Assembly (NCBI GenBank): GCA_022791685.1
Contig: JAAVZO010000006.1
Coordinates: 1 to 37,353 of the forward strand
Source: Clostridiales bacterium
GTDB taxonomy: Bacteria > Bacillota > Clostridia > Oscillospirales > CAG-272
DNA: 37,353 bases
Direction: 5' to 3'
Positions 15,483 through 24,391 of the stretch are shown piece by piece. The notes under the pieces were generated by a model. It did no database searches. It had not been told where the DNA came from and worked only from the letters and a program-made list of their open reading frames with translations. The position numbers were made by a program, and so were the translations under genes. Position 1 is the stretch's first letter; the number at the start of each line of letters is the position of its first letter.

Positions 15483-16947
15483 TTATATTCGTCGGGAATC
15501 TTTTCGATATATTTTTTGACGACAGTCTCAAGCGAGGGTATCTTCGACGCAAGGTCTCGGTTATTTCTGTTAAAAAGGTTTGACATCGCACCATCGCGAA
15601 TATCTCCGCAAAGTGTCGTATCACCGATATCTACCATACGCGATTCAAAAATAAGCTCGAGCATTTCAAGCGATTCATCATCACGTGTACCTTTAGCCTT
15701 AAGCGCTACATCAATATATGCAGGTATTACTGTAATACTTGATTCATAGTTAAAATATTCAAGCACTGCACCAGTGAAATCGTATTTTTCTGGCTGAAGC
15801 GATTTCGGAACTATCGGCGCGTTGTAATAGCTTACGCGGGAGTAATATCTATCCTGCGCTTCGTCAAATTTCGGATACGGGATAATACCAAAATCTGTCT
15901 CCATACTGCGCATTGCTTCAATAGATTTAAGCGAACAATCCATAAACAACGCACGATTTTCGGAGAATATACTTATTGAGTTAGGAGGAACGTCCTGTGA
16001 CTGGTCAAACTTAGTATACCAGTTCGCATCGTCATACATTATTTCAAATGTTTTAATGAAAACATCGTAGAATCGCTCACTTTCAAGATTAAGCTTAGGC
16101 AGGTCGTTTTCATCCTTTGTGACCGAAAGCTCGCCGGCTGCTATCCAGAAATTCGGCAGCACCTGCTTACCATTCGCGACATATCCATACATATCGCTTT
16201 CGTCCTGCTCGCCGTTATTATTGAGGTCATTCGTGACAACCTTCATCATCTCAGCCATTTTGCTGGAAGTCCATTTACCGTCTCGAACTAAATCATACGG
16301 ACTTTCAAGGCTATAATCCTCGATAAGCTGCTTGTTAAAGAGAAGCGCGTAAGTGAGGTCGTGTGTGCTTATATTCATATCGCCTATCGCGATATACTGC
16401 TGACCGCTAAGAGTAAGCGAGTCGTTGAAGCTCTTGTTCCAATAATTCTTCGTGATGTCGACATACGGAAGATCGGCAACTGATATCGTCAATCCATCCT
16501 CCCAAAACGTCAGCGCGTCGGTACATCGAACATTTGCCACATTAAATTCATCTGTTCCGGACATTACCGATGTTCGGAAGGTATTCGCTATCTCACCATC
16601 TTCAGACACGATTTCCTCTATATTGCAGCCCAAACGCTCCTCTGTACGCATTTTACGCTGATATATCGCGTCGTTCAGCGTGTCGCCGTTCTGCTCGTCG
16701 GTGGTCATTTCATTATGTGCTGCTGCATTTGAGTATACTAAAAATGTAAACGTCTCGCCCGGGAACTTCAAATCCTCCGGAATGTCGCATACGCTTTTAG
16801 GGTCTTTTTCAGTTACCCCCCCCCGACTTCCTCGCTTGTGTTATCGGCACTACCATTTGTATTTTCGGGATTCTTTCCGGTGTCACCGCAGGAGAAAAGT
16901 GAGAGGAACATTGCGCTTGCGAGCAAAAGTGTAATATACTTTTTCAT
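15479..16947 (-). pseudogene. ABC transporter family-1 solute-binding lipoprotein, frameshifted in a G9 run
   Basis: Two minus-strand frames together encode one sugar-binding-type lipoprotein of about 488 residues. The N-terminal part starts at ATG 16947 (GAGG upstream) with MKKYITLLLASAMFLSLFSC, a lipoprotein signal with lipobox LFSC, then a Ser/Asn/Thr linker. It stops at TAA directly after a run of nine G (16824-16816). The remaining frame is open from just past the run and continues as KDPKSVCDIPEDLKFPGETF to the stop at 15479. It has extracellular solute-binding family 1 features (LGCNIEEIV, FNKQLIEDYSL, KWTSSKMAEMMK, DLNNNGEQDESDMYG, FGIIPYPKFDE). Ten G (or seven) would join the frames. 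It could be a sequencing or assembly error, a true mutation, or a slippage switch. No permease or ATPase genes are adjacent. Confidence 0.88.
16816..16824 (-). repeat. Homopolymer of nine G (C on the plus strand) at the frameshift
   Basis: Nine consecutive C on the plus strand lie exactly where the reading frame of the solute-binding protein breaks, in the low-complexity linker after the signal peptide. Confidence 0.95.
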
Positions 16948-17064
16948 ATATTTTCCTCGTTTCTGTAGCAATATTAAATTATATCGCTTCGTTTTATTAT
17001 AGTTCATCGCAGTTCATGACGCTGCGTGTTCTATTACAGCTTTGAAAGATATCTATTCGATATT

Positions 17065-17093
17065 ATTATACCAAAATTCGCAGCGAATTTCAA
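17065..17093 (-). promoter_or_regulatory. Promoter of the solute-binding protein gene
   Basis: On the minus strand TTGAAA (17093-17088), a 17-nt spacer and TATAAT (17070-17065). The ~115-nt leader down to the ATG shows further TATAAT-like runs but no gene. Nothing recognisable lies between this promoter and the hsd inverted repeat (17094-17199). Confidence 0.65.
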
Positions 17094-17199
17094 CCACAAA
17101 ATCCGGTGATTTAGTCCAAAAATCCGACTAATAATGAGAAACTCAAAGTAGAAAATGAAATGCTATGTGAACAGCGTCTGTTTATTTGAGGTATTTTGA

Positions 17200-17259
17200 A
17201 TTTAGTCAAGTTAGAATTACCTAATCATACTTGACTAAATTATTCTTTTGTGTTATACT
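17200..17259 (+). promoter_or_regulatory. hsd operon promoter with the -35 box inside a 12-bp inverted repeat
   Basis: TTGACT (17231-17236), a 17-nt spacer and TATACT (17254-17259) form the promoter. ATTTAGTCAAGT (17200-17211) is repeated inverted as ACTTGACTAAAT (17229-17240) with 17 nt between. The right arm contains the -35 hexamer, so a dimeric protein bound across the arms would cover the promoter. Confidence 0.75.
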
Positions 17260-17313
17260 ATTATCAATATTAGATGGAAACTAAGAAAAAATCTTGTAAT
17301 GAAGGAACGAAAT

Positions 17314-18816
17314 ATGGAAACAAATAACGCCAATATCGGCTTTGAAAAACAGATATGGGACGCAGCCTGTGTATTGTGGGGACACATACCGGCTGCCGAA
17401 TACAGAAAAGTCATCGTAGGTCTTATATTCCTGCGGTACATATCCAGCGCATTTGAAAAGAGATATAACGAGCTTGTAGCCGAGGGAGATGGGTTCGAGG
17501 ACGACAGAGACGCATATGCAGAGGACAACATCTTCTTTGTTCCTGAAAATGCCCGCTGGAGCAAAATTGCGTCCTCTGCTCATACGCCTGAAATTGGAAC
17601 GGTTATTGACGATGCTATGCGGGCAATCGAGGCAGAAAACAAGAGCCTGAAAAATGTTCTGCCCAAAAATTACGCCAGCCCTGATTTGGACAAGCGTGTT
17701 TTGGGCGATGTAGTTGATCTGTTCACGAATATGGATATGGGAGATACCGAGGAAAGCAAGGACTTGCTCGGCAGAACCTATGAATACTGTATCGCACAGT
17801 TTGCCGCATATGAGGGCGTAAAGGGCGGCGAGTTCTACACACCGTCAAGCATTGTTAAAACCATTGTTGCAATCTTAAAGCCGTTTCAAAACTGCCGTGT
17901 GTATGATCCCTGCTGCGGTTCTGGCGGTATGTTCGTGCAGAGTGCAAAATTCATTCAGGCGCACAGCGGCAAGCGTGGAGAGATTGCCGTCTACGGGCAG
18001 GAGAGCAACGCCGATACTTGGAAGATGGCGAAAATGAATATGGCGATCCGTGGAATTGACGCTGATTTCGGTGCATATCAGGCGGACACTTTTTTCAATG
18101 ATCTGCACCCAACATTGAAAGCGGATTTCATTATGGCAAATCCTCCGTTCAACCTCTCAAACTGGGGCGGCGATAAACTCAAAGACGATGTGCGCTGGAA
18201 GTATGGCACGCCGCCGACAGGCAACGCCAACTATGCGTGGATTCAGCATATGATACATCACCTTGCGCCAAACGGTAAAATCGGCTTGGTGCTTGCCAAC
18301 GGCGCTCTGTCCTCGCAGAGCAGCGGTGAAGGCGAGATACGTAAAAATATCATTCAGTCTGACCTTGTGGAAGGCATTGTTGCACTGCCGACGCAGCTAT
18401 TTTACAGCGTCACGATTCCGGTTACGCTTTGGTTTATCAGCAAGAACAAGAAGCAGAAAGGCAAAACCCTGTTTATTGACGCTCGCAAAATGGGCTATAT
18501 GGTTGACCGCAAACACCGAGACTTTACCGATGAAGATATACAAAAACTCGCCGATACATTCGAGCAGTTCCAAAACGGAACGCTGGAAGATGTGAAGGGA
18601 TTCTGTGCCGTAGCCGATTTGCAGACAATGGAAAAGCAGGACTTCATCCTCACGCCGGGCAGATATGTCGGTATTGAGGAGCAGGAGGATGACGGCGAGC
18701 CGTTCGAGGAGAAGATGGCGAGGTTGACAGGCGAGCTGTCTGAGATGTTCAATAAGTCTCACGAGCTGGAGGACGAGATTCGGAAGAAGTTGGGGGCGAT
18801 TGGGTATGATGTTTAA
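17314..18816 (+). CDS. hsdM: Type I restriction-modification system, methyltransferase subunit HsdM
   Basis: A 500-residue N6-adenine DNA methyltransferase subunit that works with HsdS (M2S1) and, with HsdR, forms the restriction complex. It has the helical HsdM N-terminal domain (residues ~8-140, FEKQIWDAACVLWGHI), the linker GGEFYTPSSIV, the SAM-binding motif I DPCCGSGG (198-205) and the catalytic motif IV NPPF (276-279). The long C-terminal part contains ALPTQLFYSVTIPVTLWFI. The start at 17314 is set by AAGGAACG upstream and by the promoter, which occupies the more upstream in-frame starts. The 3' end overlaps hsdS by 11 nt, a sign of translational coupling. Confidence 0.97.
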   Translation: METNNANIGFEKQIWDAACVLWGHIPAAEYRKVIVGLIFLRYISSAFEKRYNELVAEGDGFEDDRDAYAEDNIFFVPENARWSKIASSAHTPEIGTVIDDAMRAIEAENKSLKNVLPKNYASPDLDKRVLGDVVDLFTNMDMGDTEESKDLLGRTYEYCIAQFAAYEGVKGGEFYTPSSIVKTIVAILKPFQNCRVYDPCCGSGGMFVQSAKFIQAHSGKRGEIAVYGQESNADTWKMAKMNMAIRGIDADFGAYQADTFFNDLHPTLKADFIMANPPFNLSNWGGDKLKDDVRWKYGTPPTGNANYAWIQHMIHHLAPNGKIGLVLANGALSSQSSGEGEIRKNIIQSDLVEGIVALPTQLFYSVTIPVTLWFISKNKKQKGKTLFIDARKMGYMVDRKHRDFTDEDIQKLADTFEQFQNGTLEDVKGFCAVADLQTMEKQDFILTPGRYVGIEEQEDDGEPFEEKMARLTGELSEMFNKSHELEDEIRKKLGAIGYDV

Positions 18817-19867
18817 TAGATATAGCTTACAGCAACTTGTTACGATTAAATACGGGAAAAGCCAAAAACAAGTTCTCTCCAAAGATGGAAATATACCAAT
18901 ATACGGAACAGGCGGATTGATGGGGTATGCAACAAAAGCACTTTATAATCAACCTTCTGTTCTTATTGGGAGAAAAGGTACTATTGATAAAGTAAAATAT
19001 GTTGAACATCCATTTTGGACGGTAGATACGCTTTTTTATACGATAGTTAATGAAGAACTGGTAATCCCCAAGTATCTGTACTATGTAATGTCGCAAATTG
19101 ACTTAAATACCTATAACGAAGGAACTACAATACCAAGTTTGCGAACAGAAACACTTAATAGATTGGAATTTGACATTCCTTCTCTTGATGACCAGCGAAA
19201 GGTTTTATCGTATTTAGAACCGCTTGACGATAAAATCGAGCTAAACAATGCGATAAACAATAATTTAGAGCAGCAAGCAGCTACATTATATAAAGCATGG
19301 TTCGAAGACTTTATTCCTTTTGGTGGTATTTGTCCGTCTGAATGGAATAAAGGCAATTTGTCTGATATTGCTGATATTACAAGTGGAAAACGCCCGCCTA
19401 TGAAGTCTGCAATTAAAACAGATACGGCTATGATTCCGCTTGTGGGTGCAGCATCGGTTATGGGTTTTACGAGCGAAGCAAACCATAATGATAAAATTCT
19501 TGTCACCGGTCGTGTTGGGACACACGGAATTATCCAGCGGTTCAATTCCTCATGTTGGACATCTGATAATACTCTCGTAATCACAAGCAATTTTTACGAG
19601 TATACTTACCAAATACTCCAAAGGATCGATTATCACTCCATGAACCGTGGTTCTACCCAACCGCTAATTACACAAGGAGATATGAATAAAGTACCTATTC
19701 TCTTGCCAAGCAGTAAAGTGTTAACTGAATTTGAATCTCTTGTTGGGCAACTTATGCTACAATACGAGGCAAACTGTATGGAAAATAATAAACTTGCCGA
19801 ACTAAGAGATTCATTGCTACCCAAGCTTATGTCCGGCGAGCTTGATGTCTCGGACCTCGACCTTTAA
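18806..19867 (+). CDS. hsdS: Type I restriction-modification system, specificity subunit HsdS
   Basis: A 353-residue target-recognition subunit. Two target-recognition domains (about 1-130 and 170-300) alternate with the two conserved helical spacers. The first spacer starts LDDQRKVLSYLEPLDDKIEL and contains NNNLEQQAATLYKAWFEDF. The second ends CMENNKLAELRDSLLPKLMSGELDV. Such spacers set the distance between the halves of the bipartite site. Of the ATG pair at 18806/18809 the first is taken; it overlaps the end of hsdM. By eye, base composition is clearly more AT-rich than hsdM and hsdR, as often seen when recognition domains are exchanged. The DNA site cannot be predicted. Confidence 0.95.
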   Translation: MMFNRYSLQQLVTIKYGKSQKQVLSKDGNIPIYGTGGLMGYATKALYNQPSVLIGRKGTIDKVKYVEHPFWTVDTLFYTIVNEELVIPKYLYYVMSQIDLNTYNEGTTIPSLRTETLNRLEFDIPSLDDQRKVLSYLEPLDDKIELNNAINNNLEQQAATLYKAWFEDFIPFGGICPSEWNKGNLSDIADITSGKRPPMKSAIKTDTAMIPLVGAASVMGFTSEANHNDKILVTGRVGTHGIIQRFNSSCWTSDNTLVITSNFYEYTYQILQRIDYHSMNRGSTQPLITQGDMNKVPILLPSSKVLTEFESLVGQLMLQYEANCMENNKLAELRDSLLPKLMSGELDVSDLDL

Positions 19868-19898
19868 GCAGCTAAATTATTGTTTAGGAGGGAATACT

Positions 19899-21176
19899 TT
19901 GACTTATAAAGAATTAGAAGTTGACGAACTTACAGAGATAGATTCTGTTAGTTCATTTATTAGAGCTGTGAAGGATTTGAAAGAGTCTGCGAATGGTAAA
20001 TCCACAGAGTTATATTTTCGTGGACAAGATGCTGAATTTTGGGATATTGAGCCAAGTGTATTTAGAAACAATATGCTTAGCGTTGAACATAGGCTTATGC
20101 AAATTCCATTGCAAAAAATCCCGTCAGAATTTAAAGAATATCATACTACGTTTGATATTATGACAAAGTATCAGCACTATGGAATGTGTACACGGCTCTT
20201 AGATTTGACAACCAATCCTTTAGTCGCACTATATTTTGCTTGTAAATGTCACGGCGATGAACCTTATATTAGCGATGAAGGGGAAGAATCACATGAACCA
20301 TACGGAGTGATTTACTTTACTCAAAATTATTATCCATCCTTACCGACAGACCTTGAAGTCCAAATTATCTCTGCACTGGCTAATTATGATCTTTCAAAGG
20401 AAAATACAGTTACGGATGTGTTTGCACGATTAAAGAGAGACGGCATTATCGATGAAGAAGTCAAGAAAAAGTGGTTACAAAAAGACGGTTTTTCGGAGTT
20501 TGTTAATATTATTCAGAAAAACTATATGGTTACACCCACATATACTAACGAGCGCCTAAGAAAACAAAGCGGTATTTTCCTTCTTGCAAGCCTATTTACA
20601 GTTTCAAGTGGTACTGATATAGCCCAATCCGTTATTTCAAAATCAAGGGATAATTTAAGAAGGGAGTTTGAAAAAGACTATTTCTTTGTACGTGGCGAAA
20701 ACAAGAAAGAGATCTTAAGAGAACTGGACTTATATAACATCAACGAAGCAACATTATTTCCTGAATTGGAGCATCAACTCAATTACATAAAATATGTAAA
20801 CAGCGAAAATGTACAAGCTGTATCCAACTTTGAAAAGTATGAAGTATATTTAAAAACAGATAAGGATAATATACCCTATATTTCTAGTGATGGCAATCTG
20901 AACAGTTACATTATCTCAAACCTATCAAATATTTTGGATGGTGTTGCCGAAGCGGATGAGATAGATGAACTGAAGGATATTATTCGAAAAAATTTTGCTG
21001 TTGATTGGTATAAACGGGAAACAATTATAAGCAAAATGAAAATGTCAATTTTAGGCTACTATTTTGTAAAGTCAAAGGACAAAAATAGCTCAAAGAATAA
21101 AGCTACACAAATTACAGAACTCTTAAAGAACGCAGTCTTAGAATATATGCCGACAAATGCAGAAAGTGGTGAATGA
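19899..21176 (+). CDS. FRG-domain protein inserted in the hsd operon
   Basis: A 425-residue protein starting at TTG 19899, chosen because AGGAGGG (19886-19892) lies six nt upstream, it fits the frame, and the only earlier starts lie inside hsdS. Residues ~30-120 carry the FRG domain, named for its Phe-Arg-Gly: ELYFRGQDAEFWDIEPSVFR (38-56) and YQHYGMCTRLLDLTTNPLVALYFACKC (91-117; quoted in parts: QHYGMCTRLLDLTTNP and ALYFACKC). A second region (~240-425) is rich in charged residues and has no recognised domain. No membrane segment is seen. FRG proteins occur repeatedly near phage-defence genes, but their biochemical activity is not established. The 3' ATGA overlap with hsdR shows that it is translated as part of the restriction operon. 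AT-rich like hsdS. Confidence 0.88.
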   Translation: MTYKELEVDELTEIDSVSSFIRAVKDLKESANGKSTELYFRGQDAEFWDIEPSVFRNNMLSVEHRLMQIPLQKIPSEFKEYHTTFDIMTKYQHYGMCTRLLDLTTNPLVALYFACKCHGDEPYISDEGEESHEPYGVIYFTQNYYPSLPTDLEVQIISALANYDLSKENTVTDVFARLKRDGIIDEEVKKKWLQKDGFSEFVNIIQKNYMVTPTYTNERLRKQSGIFLLASLFTVSSGTDIAQSVISKSRDNLRREFEKDYFFVRGENKKEILRELDLYNINEATLFPELEHQLNYIKYVNSENVQAVSNFEKYEVYLKTDKDNIPYISSDGNLNSYIISNLSNILDGVAEADEIDELKDIIRKNFAVDWYKRETIISKMKMSILGYYFVKSKDKNSSKNKATQITELLKNAVLEYMPTNAESGE

Positions 21177-24100
21177 AAATGCCAGGAATATACACCGAAG
21201 CCAATTACGAAAATTCCGTAATCGAGTTATTTCGCAATGATTTAGGCTACGAATACATATACGCACCCGATGTGGAGCGGGACTTTACCAGTCCGTTATA
21301 TGACGAGGTGCTGGGGGATTCTCTGCGGCGTATCAACAGAGGGCTGCCCTCTGACGCTCTGGACGATGCACTGTATAAGCTCAAGAATTTTGAAAACGGC
21401 GAGCTTGTGCAGAAAAACGCTATATTTATGGACTATTTGCAGAACGGTATCCCTGTCAGATATTTTGTGGACGGCGAGGAGCGCTCCTCTATTGTCTATC
21501 TTGCAGACTACAAAAATCCCGACAACAACTCCTTCATCGTGGCGAATCAGTGGACATTTATTGAGAACAGCAACAAGCGCCCAGATGTGATTCTCTTCTT
21601 AAACGGCTTACCGGTAGTGCTGATTGAGCTGAAATCTCCCTCTCGTGAGGAAACGGACGCATCCGAGGCGTACCGCCAACTCCGCAACTATATGCACGAG
21701 ATTCCGTCAATGTTTATCTACAACGCTATCTGCGTGATGAGCGATCAGCTCACCTCCAAAGCGGGCACGATTACTTCCGGCGAAGACCGCTTCATGGAAT
21801 GGAAGACCAAGGACGGAAGCTATGAAAATACACAGTACGCTCAATTCGACACCTTCTTCGAGGGTATGTTTCAAAAGGAGCGGTTACTGGATATTATCAA
21901 GAATTATATATGCTTCTCCAACGAGGGAACGCAGACCTTCAAAATTCTTGCTGGATACCATCAGTATTTTGCCGTGAACAAGGCGATCGCGTCCACGAAG
22001 AAAGCCACCGTTACCGACGGTAAGGGCGGCGTTTTTTGGCATACGCAAGGCAGCGGAAAGTCGTTGTCCATGGTGTTCTATGCTCACCGTTTACAGGAAG
22101 CGTTGGACTGTCCGACAATCGTTGTACTGACCGACCGCAACGACCTTGACGATCAGCTTTATGGGCAGTTTGTGAAGTGCAAGGACTTTTTGCGGCAAGA
22201 GCCAGTGCAAGCCACCTGTAGAAAGCTGACAGAGACTTCCGGTAAAAATGACATTGGATTGAAGGATTGGCTGAATGGAAGACAGGCAAACGGTATCATT
22301 TTTACCACAATGCAGAAATTCGAGGAGTCCGCAGAGTCACTTTCCGACCGACGCAATATCATCGTAATGGCGGACGAGGCGCACCGTGGACAATACGGAC
22401 TTGCCGAGAAAATCAAAATGACCAAAAACGAGGACGGCGAAGAAATCGCAAAGCGTATCGTTGGTACGGCTCGTATCATTCGCAACACGCTTCCCAATGC
22501 AACTTACATTGGCTTTACAGGCACGCCTATTTCCTCCAAAGACCGCAGCACCCGTGAGGTATTCGGCGATTATATCGACATCTACGACATGACACAGGCG
22601 GTTGAGGACGGAGCAACACGCCCCGTCTACTATGAAAGCCGTGTTATCAAGCTAAAACTTGACGAAACAACTCTGAAACTAATCGATACCGAATACGATA
22701 TTATGGCGGCGAACGCCGATGAAGAAGTAATCGAAAAAAGCAAGCATGAGCTTGGACAGATGGAAGCTGTACTTGGCAACGATAACACGATCAATTCTTT
22801 GGTGTGCGATATTCTTGATCATTACGAAAATAACCGTGAAAATCTGCTCACCGGCAAGGCAATGATCGTGGCGTATTCAAGGCCGATTGCTATGAAGATT
22901 TACAAGCGGATATTAGAGCTGCGCCCCGCTTGGAGAGAAAAAGTAGGCGTTGTTATGACCTCCGGCAACAATGACCCCGAAGAATGGCGGGAGATTATCG
23001 GCAACAAGCGGCACAAAGACGAGCTTGCAAAGAAATTTAAGGACAATGACAGTCCGATGAAAATCGCTATTGTAGTGGATATGTGGCTGACAGGCTTTGA
23101 TGTGCCGTCCCTTGCGACAATGTATGTCTACAAGCCGATGGCGGGTTACAATCTTATGCAGGCAATCGCCCGTGTAAACCGTGTGTTCCGTGACAAAGAG
23201 GGCGGTTTGGTCGTTGACTATGTGGGAATTGCCTCTGCACTGAAACAGGCAATGAATGACTACACTACCCGTGACAAGAAGAATTACGGCGATACTGATG
23301 TGTCGAAGGTTGCTTATCCGAAATTTTTGGAGAAAATGTCCGTCTGCCGTGATAAATTCCACGGTTTTGATTATTCCAAATTTACGACTGGAACAGACCT
23401 TGAAAGAGCCAAAACCATCAGCGGTGCCGTAAACTTTATCATCGACAGAGAGAAAATGGAGGATAAAGACTCTTTTGTGAAAGAAGCGCTAATGCTTCAT
23501 CAGGCATTATCTCTTTGCTCCTCTCTTGTGGATGAAGCAATGCGGTTTGAAGCGGCTTTCTTTGAATCGGTGCGTGTCCTTGTTTTGAGGCTGAGCAACA
23601 CCGGCGTTGGAAAGAAGATCTCTTTGCCCGAGATGAACGCAAGAATCAATGAGTTGCTCAGACAGAGTATTAAGAGCGACGGTGTTATCAATTTGTTTTC
23701 GGATATTAAAGAGGAATTTTCGCTGTTTGATCCCAAGTTTCTTGAAGAAATCGCTAATATGAAGGAAAAGAATCTTGCAGTAGAACTGCTGAAAAAGCTG
23801 ATTGCCGAGCAGGTATCGGTTTATCGCAGAACAAATGTGGTTAAGTCTGAAAAATTCAGCGAGATAATGCAGCGTTCGATCAACGCATATCTCAACGGTA
23901 TGCTTACTAACGAAGAAGTAATCGATGAAATGCTGAAACTGGCAAAACAGATTGCTGCAGCGCAAAAAGAGGGCGAACAGCTCGGCTTGACTGCTGACGA
24001 ACTTGCCTTCTATGATGCTCTTACAAAACCGCAGGCTATCAAAGATTTCTATGAGAACGACGAACTGATTGCTATAACAAAGGAGCTGGCGGATACGCTC

Positions 24101-24271
24101 CGAAAGAACAAGACCATTGATTGGCAGAAACGTGAATCTGCAAGGGCGAAAATGCGTATGCTGATAAAAAAACTGCTAAAGAAGCATAAGTACCCGCCGG
24201 AAGGTATGGATGACGCAGTACAGACTGTTATGACTCAATGCGAACTTTGGACAGATAATATGGAGTTATGA
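21173..24271 (+). CDS. hsdR: Type I restriction-modification system, restriction/translocase subunit HsdR
   Basis: A 1032-residue subunit that translocates DNA with ATP and cuts unmethylated DNA far from the recognition site. The N-terminal PD-(D/E)xK nuclease shows D138 in RPDVILF and E152/K154 in VLIELKSPS. The SF2 motor has Walker A HTQGSGKSLSM (GSGKS 293-297), LTDRNDLDDQL, DEAH 401-404 (MADEAHRGQYG), GFTGTPI, a motif V-like WLTGFDVPSLATMYVYKPM and motif VI QAIARVNRVFRDKEGG. A helical C-terminal domain follows (residues ~700-1032). Length is normal and no break is seen. It overlaps the FRG gene by four bases (ATGA) and is the last gene of the operon. Confidence 0.97.
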   Translation: MKMPGIYTEANYENSVIELFRNDLGYEYIYAPDVERDFTSPLYDEVLGDSLRRINRGLPSDALDDALYKLKNFENGELVQKNAIFMDYLQNGIPVRYFVDGEERSSIVYLADYKNPDNNSFIVANQWTFIENSNKRPDVILFLNGLPVVLIELKSPSREETDASEAYRQLRNYMHEIPSMFIYNAICVMSDQLTSKAGTITSGEDRFMEWKTKDGSYENTQYAQFDTFFEGMFQKERLLDIIKNYICFSNEGTQTFKILAGYHQYFAVNKAIASTKKATVTDGKGGVFWHTQGSGKSLSMVFYAHRLQEALDCPTIVVLTDRNDLDDQLYGQFVKCKDFLRQEPVQATCRKLTETSGKNDIGLKDWLNGRQANGIIFTTMQKFEESAESLSDRRNIIVMADEAHRGQYGLAEKIKMTKNEDGEEIAKRIVGTARIIRNTLPNATYIGFTGTPISSKDRSTREVFGDYIDIYDMTQAVEDGATRPVYYESRVIKLKLDETTLKLIDTEYDIMAANADEEVIEKSKHELGQMEAVLGNDNTINSLVCDILDHYENNRENLLTGKAMIVAYSRPIAMKIYKRILELRPAWREKVGVVMTSGNNDPEEWREIIGNKRHKDELAKKFKDNDSPMKIAIVVDMWLTGFDVPSLATMYVYKPMAGYNLMQAIARVNRVFRDKEGGLVVDYVGIASALKQAMNDYTTRDKKNYGDTDVSKVAYPKFLEKMSVCRDKFHGFDYSKFTTGTDLERAKTISGAVNFIIDREKMEDKDSFVKEALMLHQALSLCSSLVDEAMRFEAAFFESVRVLVLRLSNTGVGKKISLPEMNARINELLRQSIKSDGVINLFSDIKEEFSLFDPKFLEEIANMKEKNLAVELLKKLIAEQVSVYRRTNVVKSEKFSEIMQRSINAYLNGMLTNEEVIDEMLKLAKQIAAAQKEGEQLGLTADELAFYDALTKPQAIKDFYENDELIAITKELADTLRKNKTIDWQKRESARAKMRMLIKKLLKKHKYPPEGMDDAVQTVMTQCELWTDNMEL

Positions 24272-24336
24272 TTCAACTTGTCACTGATGCCGTGACAATG
24301 TTGTATATATAAAACTGATTGCCGACAGTATTTGAC

Positions 24337-24371
24337 AAAAACTCGCCGTTATTATAACAGCGAGTTTTTTC
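24337..24371. terminator. Bidirectional intrinsic terminator between hsdR and the polyamine operon
   Basis: AAAACTCGC (24338-24345 region) pairs with GCGAGTTTT (24360-24368 region), and GTTAT/TATAAC pairs inside. A T-run follows on the plus strand and A-rich sequence precedes it, so it also suits the convergent minus-strand operon. Confidence 0.85.
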
Positions 24372-24391
24372 ATGCAGCCATATAGATTTAA

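Noticed and set aside
17094..17199. Possible gene or RNA between the solute-binding protein promoter and the hsd promoter
   Set aside because: Only short AT-rich sequence without a start signal, conserved motif or stable hairpin was seen.
17248..17313. N-terminal extension of HsdM from an upstream GTG
   Set aside because: The -10 box at 17254-17259 lies inside this stretch, and AAGGAACG points to the ATG at 17314.
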